NCBI GenBank assembly: GCA_017443465.1
Contig: JAFRXO010000031.1
Coordinates: 1-44,060, forward strand
Direction: 5' to 3'
Origin: Bacteroidales bacterium
GTDB lineage: Bacteria > Bacteroidota > Bacteroidia > Bacteroidales > UBA932
DNA: 44,060 bases
The notes below the pieces were generated by a model. The model was not told the DNA's origin. It was given only the letters and a program-made list of their open reading frames with translations, and made no database searches. A program made the position numbers and the translations under genes. Positions 8,316 to 17,596 of this stretch are shown here, in pieces (within the stretch, counting starts at the first letter, position 1; each line of letters starts with the position of its first letter).

Positions 8316-9677
8316 ATGGAAAAGAAGGATTTTTCAAGGGAATATGACGAACTGACCCGTGACTTGTTCAGCAGGCACAAGTCCGTGCAGACTGCATCAT
8401 TCGGCGATGCTTATCATCCGGGACTGGAGAAAATGGTGGATTTCGCCTCCATTCTGGGCAATCCGCACGAAAAATTCAGGACGATCCACATCGCAGGGAC
8501 CAACGGGAAAGGTTCTGTGGCAAATATGCTTGCCTCATGCCTGTCCGCCGCCGGATTCAAGACGGGACTCTATACTTCCCCGCATATCCTCGATTTCCGT
8601 GAGAGGGCGAGGATAGCCACTCCGGAGGGGACCGTAATGGTACCCAAAGACTATGTGTGCGAATTCATAAAGACCTGGCAGAAGGATATGGATTCGATGG
8701 GATTGTCCTTCTTCGAGATTACTACAGGTTTGGCTTTCAAGTGGTTCGCTGACAGTGGAGTGGATGTTGCGGTGATCGAGGCCGGCCTTGGTGGCCGTCT
8801 GGATTCGACCAATATCATTACCCCCGAGCTCTCCATCGTTACCAGCATCGGCCTTGACCACTGCGAGATCCTGGGGGACACCCGCGCCCTGATCGCGGGG
8901 GAGAAAGCCGGGATATTCAAGCACGGGGTGCCCGCCCTTGTCGGGGAGAGCGACCCTGAGACCGCGCCGGTGTTCGAAGAGGCCGCATGGATGACGTGCC
9001 CCCTGTTTTTCGCAGACAAGACGGAGCCGTCAATGTGGTTCGCCCATGAAAGCATCCTCAAGGCTATGGACCTGCAGGGGGTGACCCAGGAGAAGAACCT
9101 CCGCACAGTCCTTTCCGCCCTCGACATCCTTAAAGGGATTCAGTACTTCGCCCCTCTGAAAGACGCCGACCTTCGCAGCGCGATCCAGAACACCGCCTCC
9201 GCGATGGACTTCCACGGCAGGTGGGAGCGCCTATGCGAGAATCCATATGTCATATGCGACATAGGCCATAATGCGGCCGCGCTGAAGTACAATTTCGCCC
9301 AGCTGGAGAAACTGGTCTCCGACGGGAATTTCTCTTCACTGATAATTATTTACGGGATAATGGCGGACAAGGACCTGGATTCCATAATGCCGCTCATGCC
9401 CGCAAAGGCTACATATATCTTCACCACGCCTTCGACCCCGAGGGCCCTGCCTGCGGGGGACATCGCCTCACGTTACACTTCATTCTGCAAATCCAAGGGA
9501 ATCCGGACATCCGGAATCTACACATCCTCATCCGTTTCCGAGGCCGTGACCATGGCCATGAGGCTGGTCCAGCAGCTGGCCCCCTGGGATGTAACGGCTC
9601 CTTCTCCGCTTATTTATATCGGTGGCTCGACTTTTGTCGTAGCTGAGGCCGTGCCTTATTTTGCCAAAAGGAGATGA
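8316..9677 (+). CDS. folC: Bifunctional folylpolyglutamate synthase / dihydrofolate synthase
   Basis: FolC joins glutamate to dihydropteroate and extends polyglutamate tails on folates in the cytoplasm. The protein is about 453 residues, normal for the family. The Mur-ligase P-loop GTNGKGS is at 61-67, followed by GLYTSPHILDFRERARI, VIEAGLGGRLDSTN (the metal and ATP loop) and GLDHCEILGDT; the C-terminal domain has VICDIGHNAAALKYN. The start at 8316 is preferred over the in-frame ATG at 8292 because of the -7 box. The stop overlaps the next ATG (ATGA at 9674-9677). Its folate product links in function, not position, to the tetrahydrofolate-dependent histidine operon. Confidence 0.95.
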   Translation: MEKKDFSREYDELTRDLFSRHKSVQTASFGDAYHPGLEKMVDFASILGNPHEKFRTIHIAGTNGKGSVANMLASCLSAAGFKTGLYTSPHILDFRERARIATPEGTVMVPKDYVCEFIKTWQKDMDSMGLSFFEITTGLAFKWFADSGVDVAVIEAGLGGRLDSTNIITPELSIVTSIGLDHCEILGDTRALIAGEKAGIFKHGVPALVGESDPETAPVFEEAAWMTCPLFFADKTEPSMWFAHESILKAMDLQGVTQEKNLRTVLSALDILKGIQYFAPLKDADLRSAIQNTASAMDFHGRWERLCENPYVICDIGHNAAALKYNFAQLEKLVSDGNFSSLIIIYGIMADKDLDSIMPLMPAKATYIFTTPSTPRALPAGDIASRYTSFCKSKGIRTSGIYTSSSVSEAVTMAMRLVQQLAPWDVTAPSPLIYIGGSTFVVAEAVPYFAKRR

Positions 9678-12600
9678 AAAGATTTTATATTATCCTAACA
9701 AGCGCTGTGCTCATCGCCGTTACCGCGATCGGAGTCAGCGCCTTAACCGGACGTCAGATGAATACCCAGAACAAGCCGGACCGTAACGGCCATGCATATG
9801 CCGACCTGTGGAGCAGGTACGATGCTGCCCAGGCCGCCGACAAGCCCAAGACCCAGCAATCCATCCTCGAGGAGATCAAGACTAAAGCCTTGAAGGAACG
9901 GCAGTCATGGGACTGGTGGGATGCGGCGCGCAGGTACCCGGCAATAGCATCATCGCGCAACTGGAAACTGAGGGACAGCCTCCAGACCAGCCTCGCCAAT
10001 GAAGTCAAGGCATATGATGAGCCCATAGTGACTTTCTCGTGGATGAGGCAGTATTCATTCCACACCGCGGCGGATTACATCCTGGAAAACAAGGATGCAC
10101 TCAGGAAGTCATCCAACAAACCTTTCTGGAAAGATGACGGCACAGTGAATTCAGGCATGAGCGGCTGCCTGACTGATTACATCAGGAATGATTTCGAATA
10201 TGCTCTCTGGGCATTCGTGGGAGACGGAGACAAGATCGACCCTGTGCTTTCCGAGGAGTTGAAGGACCGCTATCCCGCCGGGGCTTATCTCCAGTACATC
10301 CTTGCCTTGCAGACTAATGTAAAGGATTACAATAACCCCGTTGAAAAGCTGGAGGCCCTCCGGGCTGTAGAGCGCAAATGGAACGGGAAATCCATATCCC
10401 TCTATCCCCGCCTGGCCCTTCTGGAGATGGAACTGGATTCTCTCTCGAGGGCCAAGGCCGGATCCGATGATTACAAGGCATTCCTGAAGAAGCTTCAGGA
10501 TTTCAACTCCGACAAGGCGAAATTCTCCGGAGAGGAGGCAGCGATAGTAAAGGAACTTTCGACAAAGGACATGATTTCCTCCCTCAATGCGAAGGACCTC
10601 ATGGCTGAGATCAAGGACGGCAAAGGCCGTGTCTTCTTCCGGAACCTTTCCTCCGCCCAGCTGACCCTCAAGAGGGATGACAAGCAGGTCTTCTCCACTG
10701 TAGTGAAGAATCCCGTGAAGAGCTTCTATGTCTTCGACACTGTTGAGGTGGACCTTCCGATAGTGGATGACGGGAACTATGTCATGAATGTCAAGGAGGG
10801 CAAGACGGAAGCTATAGGGACATATGAGAAATACACCATTTCGCTGGCGCAGAGGCGCAATTCCAAGGGCATAGGCATATATGCGACTGATTATCTTACC
10901 GGGGAACCGCTGAAAAAGGTCGATGTCAAGCTGACCCGCAGCGGGAACACCGTCGCGACGGCGAAGGATTTCTCCCTGGGGGAGGGATTCACCCAGCTTC
11001 CTGCTGATTTCCAGAAAGTTCCGGACAGCAGGGCATGGCATGAACTCAGCGTCTCTTTCAAGGACAAGGACGGGGTCCTGCGCAAGAGCAGCGGCCTTGG
11101 TCTCGGGCGCGGCTGGCTCCCCGATAATTCATCTCTCGCTGACGGCTATTTCGTCAAGGTTATGACTGACCGCGGGGCCTACAATCCCGGGGACACCCTT
11201 CATTACAAGGCTATCCTCTACCATGGGGACATGGTCGAGAAGGTAGGCGTAGTGACCAAGAGCACGAATGTAAAGGTGGAGTTCAGGGATTCCGAAGGGA
11301 ATGTCATAGGGACTTCTTCGCTGATGTCCAACGAGTTCGGCTCAGTGGCAGGGGAGTTCCCTATTCCGGAGGGACTTCGCGGCGGAATGTTCAGCCTCGA
11401 GGTGCGTCCTTCACAGTGGAAGAGCACTGGGAGCAGGAGGGTGAGGGTGGATGAATTCGTCCTTCCCACGTTCGACGCGGAGTTCGAAAACATAGACAAG
11501 CTCCTCCTCCCTGGAGACAGCGTGGAGGTGAAAGGGAAGTTTACCAGCTACACCGGCCACAGCCTGTCCGCGGCTAAGCTGGCATATGTTGTTACCGATA
11601 ACGGTAAGGTGCTCGCTGAGGGGAGCATGAATCCTTCCGCTGACGGCACGTTCTCCATAGGTTTCAAGGCTACCGATGAAAATTACCAGCACATCGAGGT
11701 CAATGTGACTGTGACCGATCAGAGCGGAGAGACTTGGGAATTTAGCAGATATGTGTTCATAAGTACATATCTGTCAATTTATTCTGAGTTGCTTAACGGA
11801 GTCGATGCCCAGGTCGCTCTCGCAGGGGAGGAGAATTCCTTCCCGATCCGCAGGCCGTGGCGCGGAGTCCCCGTTTCTTCCGGTGTGGGAGTGGTGGATG
11901 AACCGCAGGCCTGCTTCAGGCTCTCCGTCAGGAATAACGACGGTGAGACCGTTCCGCTGAAGATATCCTACAAGCTCCTGGACGAGAAGGGGAAGGAGGT
12001 TTCATCCGGAGTGGTCAATTCAGGCGATACCCTGAAACTGGCCACCGAGGGCGGCATGTTCACCCTTGAGGCAGAGACTGCCGTTGACAGGTCGCTTGTA
12101 CCTTCCTCGGTCCAGCTTTCTCCCGACGACCTCAAGGCTACATATAAGCATAAGTTCATCCGGATCGTGCCCGGCTCCGGGACGATCAACGCACCCGTCG
12201 AAGCTTTCTTCCGGGCATATGGACGGGAAACCGAGACCGGCGCTCCTCTCAAGATGGAGATCGGAGGCACCGAAGGACCGATATGGGCGGTCGTGGAAGT
12301 ATATGGTGACAATTATAATCTCCTCGAGCGCCAGACTGTCCGCGTTAACGGCAGCCGCAGCGGAGGAAACTCCCTCAAGACAATAGAATATACCTACAAG
12401 GAGGCATGGCCCGATGCTGTGGCGGTGAATGTGTTCTGGTTCCGAAACGGCCGTTCCCGCAGCTACAGCCATATGTGGAAGCGGATCAGGCACAACCTTG
12501 ACCTTCCCCTGGAGTTCTCCTCGTTTGAAGACAAGACCCTGCCCGCATCCAGGCATACGTTTACCCTGAAGACCGCTCCCGGAGTGGAAGTCCTGGCTGC

Positions 12601-15136
12601 AGTCTTTGACAAGAGTACGGAGAGGATAGCTTCCAATTCCTGGGGGACTGTCCGGATGAGGGATTTCTCGGTTTCGGCGCCCTCGGTGGATCCTGTGACT
12701 GGTCATGTTGGGGGCAGCACCGTGAAGGAATACGGATATGCGACTGGCAGTACGATGATTCGCGGACGCTCCGTCTTGTCCAAGGCTGCGGTCAACATGA
12801 GTGCTATCCAGGCTGACGACGCCGCACCGATGATGTATGCGGAAGCCGCGGTTGAAGAAGAGTCTGCGCTCGGCGCGACTTCCGATGCGATGTCCGAGGA
12901 TGATGCGAAGGAGGTGGACATCTCCGGAGTCTCCCTGAGGTCTAACTTTGCCAATATGCTTACGTTCCAGCCCTTCCTCCGCTCTGACGGACAGGGAAGG
13001 CTGTCCTTCGACTTCACTACTTCTGACAAGCTTTCTACATATGTGGTGGCCCTTTACGCCCATGACAAGGATATGCGTAATGCGACCCTTCGCCGTGAGA
13101 CCGTGGTGACCCTCCCGGTCAAGGTGTCCATTGCCGAGCCGGCATATCTCTATGCAGGTGACAGCTATTCCATCGCCGTGGCGGTGTCCTCTGTGGCCGA
13201 TGCTCCTGTCCGCGGAAAGCTGATACTCAGCCAGTATCCGACCCTGGACTGCGAAGGGACCGAGCCTGTCGCGGTCAACGGCTATGATGTGGAAGTTCCC
13301 GCCGGAGGAAACCTTTCACGTTCTTTCGACATCAAGGTCCCGTCCGCAGGCGCCGGGGCGATAGGCCTGAAAGCGGCTTTCGTGGCTGACGGATTCTCTG
13401 ACGGAGTCAAGGTCTGGATTCCCGTCAGGGAAGCGGCCCAGGAGATTACCGAATCCCATTCTGCTGTCCTTCTGCCCGGCATGGACAAGGAGGCCCTGGT
13501 AAAGGGGCTCCGCGACGCTTTCGTGAACACTTCGTCATATGGGGCTGAATACAAGGAGATCAGCGTGATCGACATGGTCCGGGACGCCCTTCCTTCTAAG
13601 GTGGAGCCCGAATCGGACAATGTCCTGTCCCTGTCCGAGGCCTGGTATGTGCGGTTGCTGTCGCGCCAGATCGCTCAGAAATACGGCATTAAGCAGCCGG
13701 AAGCCACATATGAGATTTCCGACGGTAAACTCTTCGGGAAGATAATGGCCTGCCGCAATTCTGACGGAGGTTTCGGATGGTTCGAGGGTATGCCTTCATC
13801 TCCGGTGATTACTGCCGTGATGCTGGAGCGTCTGGCGAAGCTCGCCGGTGCCTCTTTGATAAAGGTTAAGGCCGGGAGTTCCATGCTCGAGGGCTCTGAC
13901 GGGGCTCCGGCGGATGCTCCTTCAGTGGATGTGACTTCAAGTGTCAAATATCTGGACGGCAACCAGTTCGACTATGAGCGGCCCTATTGGTGCGGTGGTC
14001 TTTCATATGCCCAGTATCTCTATGTCCGCTCCATATATGCCGGAGTCAGGTTCGAGGTGAAGGGCAGCGGCACTCTCTTCGACAAGCGTATGAACGAATT
14101 CCAGAAATGGGTCCGCGACTATCTGGTGCCCAAGAAGGAGCGTGGCCTGAACGGGAGGATCCTCGACAAGGCCCGTCGCCTCAAGACCCTTTCGAATCTC
14201 AATTCTTCCGATGCCGGAATCACCCTTGCAAAGGCCTGGAGCGTTACTCTGGGGACATCCCGCAAGCTTGCATCGTCTCTTGACGCTGACGTGGAGTCCT
14301 TGCTTGAATATGCAGTGGACCACAAGGACGGCGGAATGTATTTCCCGAACGCGGTGATGCCGTGGCGCGGACTTCTCGAGAGCGAAGCATATGCCCATTC
14401 GATGCTTGCGGACCTCTTTACCGCGTACGGAACTTCCTCAAGGGGAAAGGCTTCTTCCCGCGGTGCTGAGTGCCTGAAGGTCGCTGACGGAGTGCGCATA
14501 TGGCTGATGCTCCAGAAGGAGACCCAGCACTGGGACACCGATCCGGCTTTCACTGATGCCATCAACACTGTAATGGCGGGATCTGACGAGGTCAAGGCGA
14601 CCAGGGTCCTGGTAATGACCAAGTCTTACCGTAAGCCGTTTGACGAGATAAAGGCTGTCGGCAACGGATTCCGTATCGAGAGGCGCTTCCTCAGGGAGGT
14701 CACAAAGACTTCCGGCGGTTCGTCCGTACGTGAAGAGGTGGTCCTGAATGAAGGTGATGTGCTCGCCAAGGGTGAGAAGGTCATCGCGGAGTACCGGATC
14801 TGGAACGGGGAGAACCGCTCCTTCGTGAGGATCACCACTCCGCGGGAGGCTTGCCTCAGGGCGGTCAACCAGCTTTCCGGATGGTATCGTTCCGGGATCA
14901 GGCCGCTCAGTGTCAGTGGATTCTATATGTTTACCCCTTCCGGTTACAGGGATGTCAAGGCTGACAGGTCGATTTTCTACTTCGACACCTTCCCGGAGGA
15001 GAACAGCACCCTTCGCGAGGAATTCTTCGCTACCCAGACCGGCGTGTTCCACGCTCCAGTCATGGAGGTCGAGTCGCTGTATGCTCCTCACTACAGGGCC
15101 AACACAGCCTCTTCCTTCCCGCTCAAGGTGAAATAG
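9674..15136 (+). CDS. Large alpha-2-macroglobulin family protein
   Basis: This exported 1820-residue protein begins with a signal peptide (MKRFYIILTSAVLIAVTAIG, predicted cut near VSA). It follows the bacterial alpha-2-macroglobulin plan: an N-terminal helical region, a run of MG beta-sandwich domains (MG2-type segment VKVMTDRGAYNPGDTLHYKA near 490-515), an A2M signature region (SNFANMLTFQPFLRSDG followed by LSTYVVALYAHDKD, about 1090-1140), and an alpha-toroid thioester-domain region near 1290-1600. I see no CxEQ thioester motif, so covalent trapping of proteases is unlikely. An Ala/Glu/Asp-rich stretch near 1050-1080 may be a bait-like loop. It overlaps folC by 4 bp and is probably cotranscribed. 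The stop codon is the first three bases of the inverted-repeat element 15134-15303. The protein may protect the envelope from proteases or serve a structural role. Confidence 0.88.
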   Translation: MKRFYIILTSAVLIAVTAIGVSALTGRQMNTQNKPDRNGHAYADLWSRYDAAQAADKPKTQQSILEEIKTKALKERQSWDWWDAARRYPAIASSRNWKLRDSLQTSLANEVKAYDEPIVTFSWMRQYSFHTAADYILENKDALRKSSNKPFWKDDGTVNSGMSGCLTDYIRNDFEYALWAFVGDGDKIDPVLSEELKDRYPAGAYLQYILALQTNVKDYNNPVEKLEALRAVERKWNGKSISLYPRLALLEMELDSLSRAKAGSDDYKAFLKKLQDFNSDKAKFSGEEAAIVKELSTKDMISSLNAKDLMAEIKDGKGRVFFRNLSSAQLTLKRDDKQVFSTVVKNPVKSFYVFDTVEVDLPIVDDGNYVMNVKEGKTEAIGTYEKYTISLAQRRNSKGIGIYATDYLTGEPLKKVDVKLTRSGNTVATAKDFSLGEGFTQLPADFQKVPDSRAWHELSVSFKDKDGVLRKSSGLGLGRGWLPDNSSLADGYFVKVMTDRGAYNPGDTLHYKAILYHGDMVEKVGVVTKSTNVKVEFRDSEGNVIGTSSLMSNEFGSVAGEFPIPEGLRGGMFSLEVRPSQWKSTGSRRVRVDEFVLPTFDAEFENIDKLLLPGDSVEVKGKFTSYTGHSLSAAKLAYVVTDNGKVLAEGSMNPSADGTFSIGFKATDENYQHIEVNVTVTDQSGETWEFSRYVFISTYLSIYSELLNGVDAQVALAGEENSFPIRRPWRGVPVSSGVGVVDEPQACFRLSVRNNDGETVPLKISYKLLDEKGKEVSSGVVNSGDTLKLATEGGMFTLEAETAVDRSLVPSSVQLSPDDLKATYKHKFIRIVPGSGTINAPVEAFFRAYGRETETGAPLKMEIGGTEGPIWAVVEVYGDNYNLLERQTVRVNGSRSGGNSLKTIEYTYKEAWPDAVAVNVFWFRNGRSRSYSHMWKRIRHNLDLPLEFSSFEDKTLPASRHTFTLKTAPGVEVLAAVFDKSTERIASNSWGTVRMRDFSVSAPSVDPVTGHVGGSTVKEYGYATGSTMIRGRSVLSKAAVNMSAIQADDAAPMMYAEAAVEEESALGATSDAMSEDDAKEVDISGVSLRSNFANMLTFQPFLRSDGQGRLSFDFTTSDKLSTYVVALYAHDKDMRNATLRRETVVTLPVKVSIAEPAYLYAGDSYSIAVAVSSVADAPVRGKLILSQYPTLDCEGTEPVAVNGYDVEVPAGGNLSRSFDIKVPSAGAGAIGLKAAFVADGFSDGVKVWIPVREAAQEITESHSAVLLPGMDKEALVKGLRDAFVNTSSYGAEYKEISVIDMVRDALPSKVEPESDNVLSLSEAWYVRLLSRQIAQKYGIKQPEATYEISDGKLFGKIMACRNSDGGFGWFEGMPSSPVITAVMLERLAKLAGASLIKVKAGSSMLEGSDGAPADAPSVDVTSSVKYLDGNQFDYERPYWCGGLSYAQYLYVRSIYAGVRFEVKGSGTLFDKRMNEFQKWVRDYLVPKKERGLNGRILDKARRLKTLSNLNSSDAGITLAKAWSVTLGTSRKLASSLDADVESLLEYAVDHKDGGMYFPNAVMPWRGLLESEAYAHSMLADLFTAYGTSSRGKASSRGAECLKVADGVRIWLMLQKETQHWDTDPAFTDAINTVMAGSDEVKATRVLVMTKSYRKPFDEIKAVGNGFRIERRFLREVTKTSGGSSVREEVVLNEGDVLAKGEKVIAEYRIWNGENRSFVRITTPREACLRAVNQLSGWYRSGIRPLSVSGFYMFTPSGYRDVKADRSIFYFDTFPEENSTLREEFFATQTGVFHAPVMEVESLYAPHYRANTASSFPLKVK

Positions 15137-15303
15137 GAAGGGAGTATCATCCCAGAGGCGTGTCCATCCCCGGACGCGGGTAGGGGAAGGGGCCCGCCGG
15201 ATACAAGTTATTTGCGAAGCAAATGACGCAGGAGACGGTGGGAAGGGCCGGAGTGAAGCGCGAAGCGCGGAACGGAGTCCTCTGGGATGATACTCCCTTC
15301 CTA
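15134..15303. repeat. 170-bp non-coding element with 25-bp perfect inverted ends and three internal hairpin arms
   Basis: The left arm 15134-15158 (beginning TAGGAAGGGA) and the right arm 15279-15303 are exact reverse complements over 25 bp. Inside are a hairpin 15159-15165/15172-15178 (7 bp, one G-U), a stem 15193-15199/15236-15242 (7 bp, one G-U) that encloses ATTTGC-GAA-GCAAAT (15210-15224), and GCGC-GAA-GCGC (15258-15268). The whole can fold as a multibranched, cloverleaf-like structure. It begins on the stop codon of the macroglobulin gene, so the first arm is transcribed with it. It has no good ORF and no CATATG. It could be a MITE-like repeat, an extended 3' stabiliser or terminator, or a structured RNA. 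Confidence 0.8.
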
Positions 15304-15321
15304 CTAAAAACTGCACAAAAG

Positions 15322-15363
15322 AAGAGGATGACCCGGTCCGACGGACACTGAGGTCATCCTCTT
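15322..15363 (-). terminator. Terminator hairpin of the EF-hand membrane protein gene
   Basis: AAGAGGATGACC (15322-15333) pairs with GGTCATCCTCTT (15352-15363), a 12-bp perfect stem with an inner GTCC/GGAC helix. On the minus strand it is followed by a T-rich CTTCTTTTG tract. It lies 27 nt after the stop at 15390 and may also stop transcription from the plus side. Confidence 0.75.
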
Positions 15364-15389
15364 GAATTATGTCAGAAACTCCTGAGCTT

Positions 15390-17552
15390 CTAGCAGAAGG
15401 GGCACCAGGTGAATGAGTGCCAGCCGAATTTGCAGCAGAGGAAACAAGCAGCTACTGCGAGGACGGCGAGCAGGAACAGGATCCACAGGAACCTGCGCCA
15501 GCGAGCCCTGCGCCGAGCCTTCGGATCAACTGCAGTCAGTCTCGGAAGCTTGGCGAGTTTGGTCAGGCCTGCCCCGAACTTAGTGTTGACATATGACGTG
15601 GCGTTGATTGCCCATCCGTTGGCATTGAGGACAGGACCGAGGTCACGTTTGCGAAGCTTGAGCCATGCCAGGATCATTGCCGGACCGGAGATCACGAGCA
15701 TAAGCGCGACGAGGACCAGCAGGACCTTCCACAGACCGAGGTTCGCGGCGCCCTTGGCGATGGCTACAAGACCCTGGGTCAGGTAAGCTACCGCCATGCC
15801 GATGGCTGCGAAGATACCGGCGAACTTCGCGATGTCGAAGCTGGAGGGCTTGGCCGGTGCGGCTGCCGGTGCAGCGCCTGCCTCGGGCAGCTCCGTGGCC
15901 TCAGCCTTAGCGGTCATGCCTTCGAATCCCTTGTTCTCCTTCTCGGAGACCTTCTTTGTAAACCTCTCGGAAATCCAGCGTCCGAACTTCCTGTAGGGAC
16001 CCCAGAAGGCTTGTTTCACGCTGATCGGGTTGTCGATGATCTTAGTGATGGTCGCATCATAGACTTCACCCGCCCTGTCATAGAAGATGGCGTTCTTTCC
16101 GACCCTCAGTGTGTTGACATTGCCGTCAGTAATGACAGCTGCGATATCGAACGACTTTCCGGTAACCTTGGAAACGCAGGCGCAGTAGATGATGAACATA
16201 CCGCTCAATCCTGCCATGTCACCATGCTTGCCCATGTCGGAGACCTTGATGCAGAGGTCGAGCCTCCTCTGGTCGATGTAGAGCTGTCCGGCCTGGAAGA
16301 TGGAATCCTGTCCGTCCTCATAGAAGTCATGGAAACTGACATAGTTGTTGAGGAACTTCTTGAAATCGCGGGTCAGGTGGAGGAGCTTGTCAACCGATTC
16401 GATTGAAAGAGCCTCAGACTCAAGGGCTTTGTCTTTCTCGACAAGATCGAGGAGGGCAGCCTTCTTGTCCTCTTTGAGAAGGGTCTTGACTGCATCCAGC
16501 CCGAGGCTTTCCACTGCTTCACCCTTCTTGTCGGCCAGCCATGCACAGTACGGACCGAACTTCGCGAGGACTGCATCCCAGTCGGCCTCAGTGATGGAAG
16601 CTTTCCCCGGGAAATCCTTGTCCAGAACGAGAGCCTTTACCTTTGCGAAAGCTCCCTTCCATGCCGGGTTGAGCCCGGTCTCGAGAGGAAGTTCTCCCTT
16701 CACGTTGGGACGTGCGAGGGGATAGGTGACGATCTCGGAATCCACTGCCGAAAGGTCGCCGTTGCTTATGGCTTTGATCTTCTCGACATCCACATCCACT
16801 GCCGGGAGGGCGTCGGAATCGAATCCGGCGAGCTTGCAACGCATGAAGAAGTCGGCGACTTTGGCTTTGACGGCCTCCACTGCTGCTAAAGCATCCGGGG
16901 TGTCATCTCCATATGGTTTGGTCTCCGGGCCGGCCGCATCCTGCCATGCGCTGTAGTCAGCCACAGCTGCGTAGAAGGCTTCGATCTGCTCTGCGGTCAC
17001 TCCGTTCACTCCGCTGCGGTCGGGAACTCCGCCGCATATGCCGTCGATGGTCTTGATGGTGGCGGCGAGGGTCTCGTCTCCGCCTGCGGAAGCTTCGGTA
17101 ATGACTCCGTCGCCATTGAAGAGGGTGTCGGCGAATATCTTAGCATTGTCAGCTGTGTCGTCAAGGCATATGCTGTCTTTTTCGAGCTTGAGGTTGCTGA
17201 GGATCTGGGATGCCGATTTCTGGAGCTTTGCACCTTCTTCGGTCTCGGAGTTGAAATCGGAGAGCTTCAGCTCCGACCTGCCGTCCATAAGCACTTCGGG
17301 GTCCTTGAGTACGCTCGTAAGCCATTTGGATGCGGCGATGACTTCATCGACATGGATCCTTCCGTCAGAGTCGGAATCGAGAAGTCCAAGAGTCTTCTGG
17401 TCGAATTCGAGGCCGTTGACCGGGCAGCTGAGGACTGTCCACAGTTTGCGGTCGAGCTCACCAAGATGTGCAATATCCGCTCCCTTGCGGATATTAACCC
17501 TTACGGCGCCTCCTAGAGGGCCGAAAGTCCAGTTGTAAGCATCTTTACCCAT
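15390..17552 (-). CDS. Uncharacterised EF-hand protein with C-terminal membrane anchor
   Basis: I do not recognise a named family for this 720-residue protein. It has no N-terminal signal peptide. A canonical EF-hand loop lies at 59-70 (Asp59, Asp61, Asp63, Gly64, Ile66, Glu70), and a half motif NGDGVIT at 146-152 suggests a degenerate second hand. The middle is acidic, soluble-looking and alpha-helical. An Ala/Pro-rich linker near 550-570 precedes three hydrophobic segments, the last within about 685-706, with a basic RRRARWRR stretch just before it. The C-terminus is Cys-rich (ACFLCCKF then FTWCPFC), which could bind metal. The bulk of the protein probably faces the cytoplasm. It has its own promoter (17598-17628) and terminator. 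Confidence 0.85.
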   Translation of the reverse strand: MGKDAYNWTFGPLGGAVRVNIRKGADIAHLGELDRKLWTVLSCPVNGLEFDQKTLGLLDSDSDGRIHVDEVIAASKWLTSVLKDPEVLMDGRSELKLSDFNSETEEGAKLQKSASQILSNLKLEKDSICLDDTADNAKIFADTLFNGDGVITEASAGGDETLAATIKTIDGICGGVPDRSGVNGVTAEQIEAFYAAVADYSAWQDAAGPETKPYGDDTPDALAAVEAVKAKVADFFMRCKLAGFDSDALPAVDVDVEKIKAISNGDLSAVDSEIVTYPLARPNVKGELPLETGLNPAWKGAFAKVKALVLDKDFPGKASITEADWDAVLAKFGPYCAWLADKKGEAVESLGLDAVKTLLKEDKKAALLDLVEKDKALESEALSIESVDKLLHLTRDFKKFLNNYVSFHDFYEDGQDSIFQAGQLYIDQRRLDLCIKVSDMGKHGDMAGLSGMFIIYCACVSKVTGKSFDIAAVITDGNVNTLRVGKNAIFYDRAGEVYDATITKIIDNPISVKQAFWGPYRKFGRWISERFTKKVSEKENKGFEGMTAKAEATELPEAGAAPAAAPAKPSSFDIAKFAGIFAAIGMAVAYLTQGLVAIAKGAANLGLWKVLLVLVALMLVISGPAMILAWLKLRKRDLGPVLNANGWAINATSYVNTKFGAGLTKLAKLPRLTAVDPKARRRARWRRFLWILFLLAVLAVAACFLCCKFGWHSFTWCPFC

Positions 17553-17596
17553 ATTGTTGGATTATTGTTGTTTTTAATTGGAATCAGTTCATCCTT

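Noticed and set aside
12020-13063. 347-codon minus-strand ORF antisense to the macroglobulin gene
   Set aside because: The sense frame has clear A2M signature sequence; the antisense product is compositionally odd.
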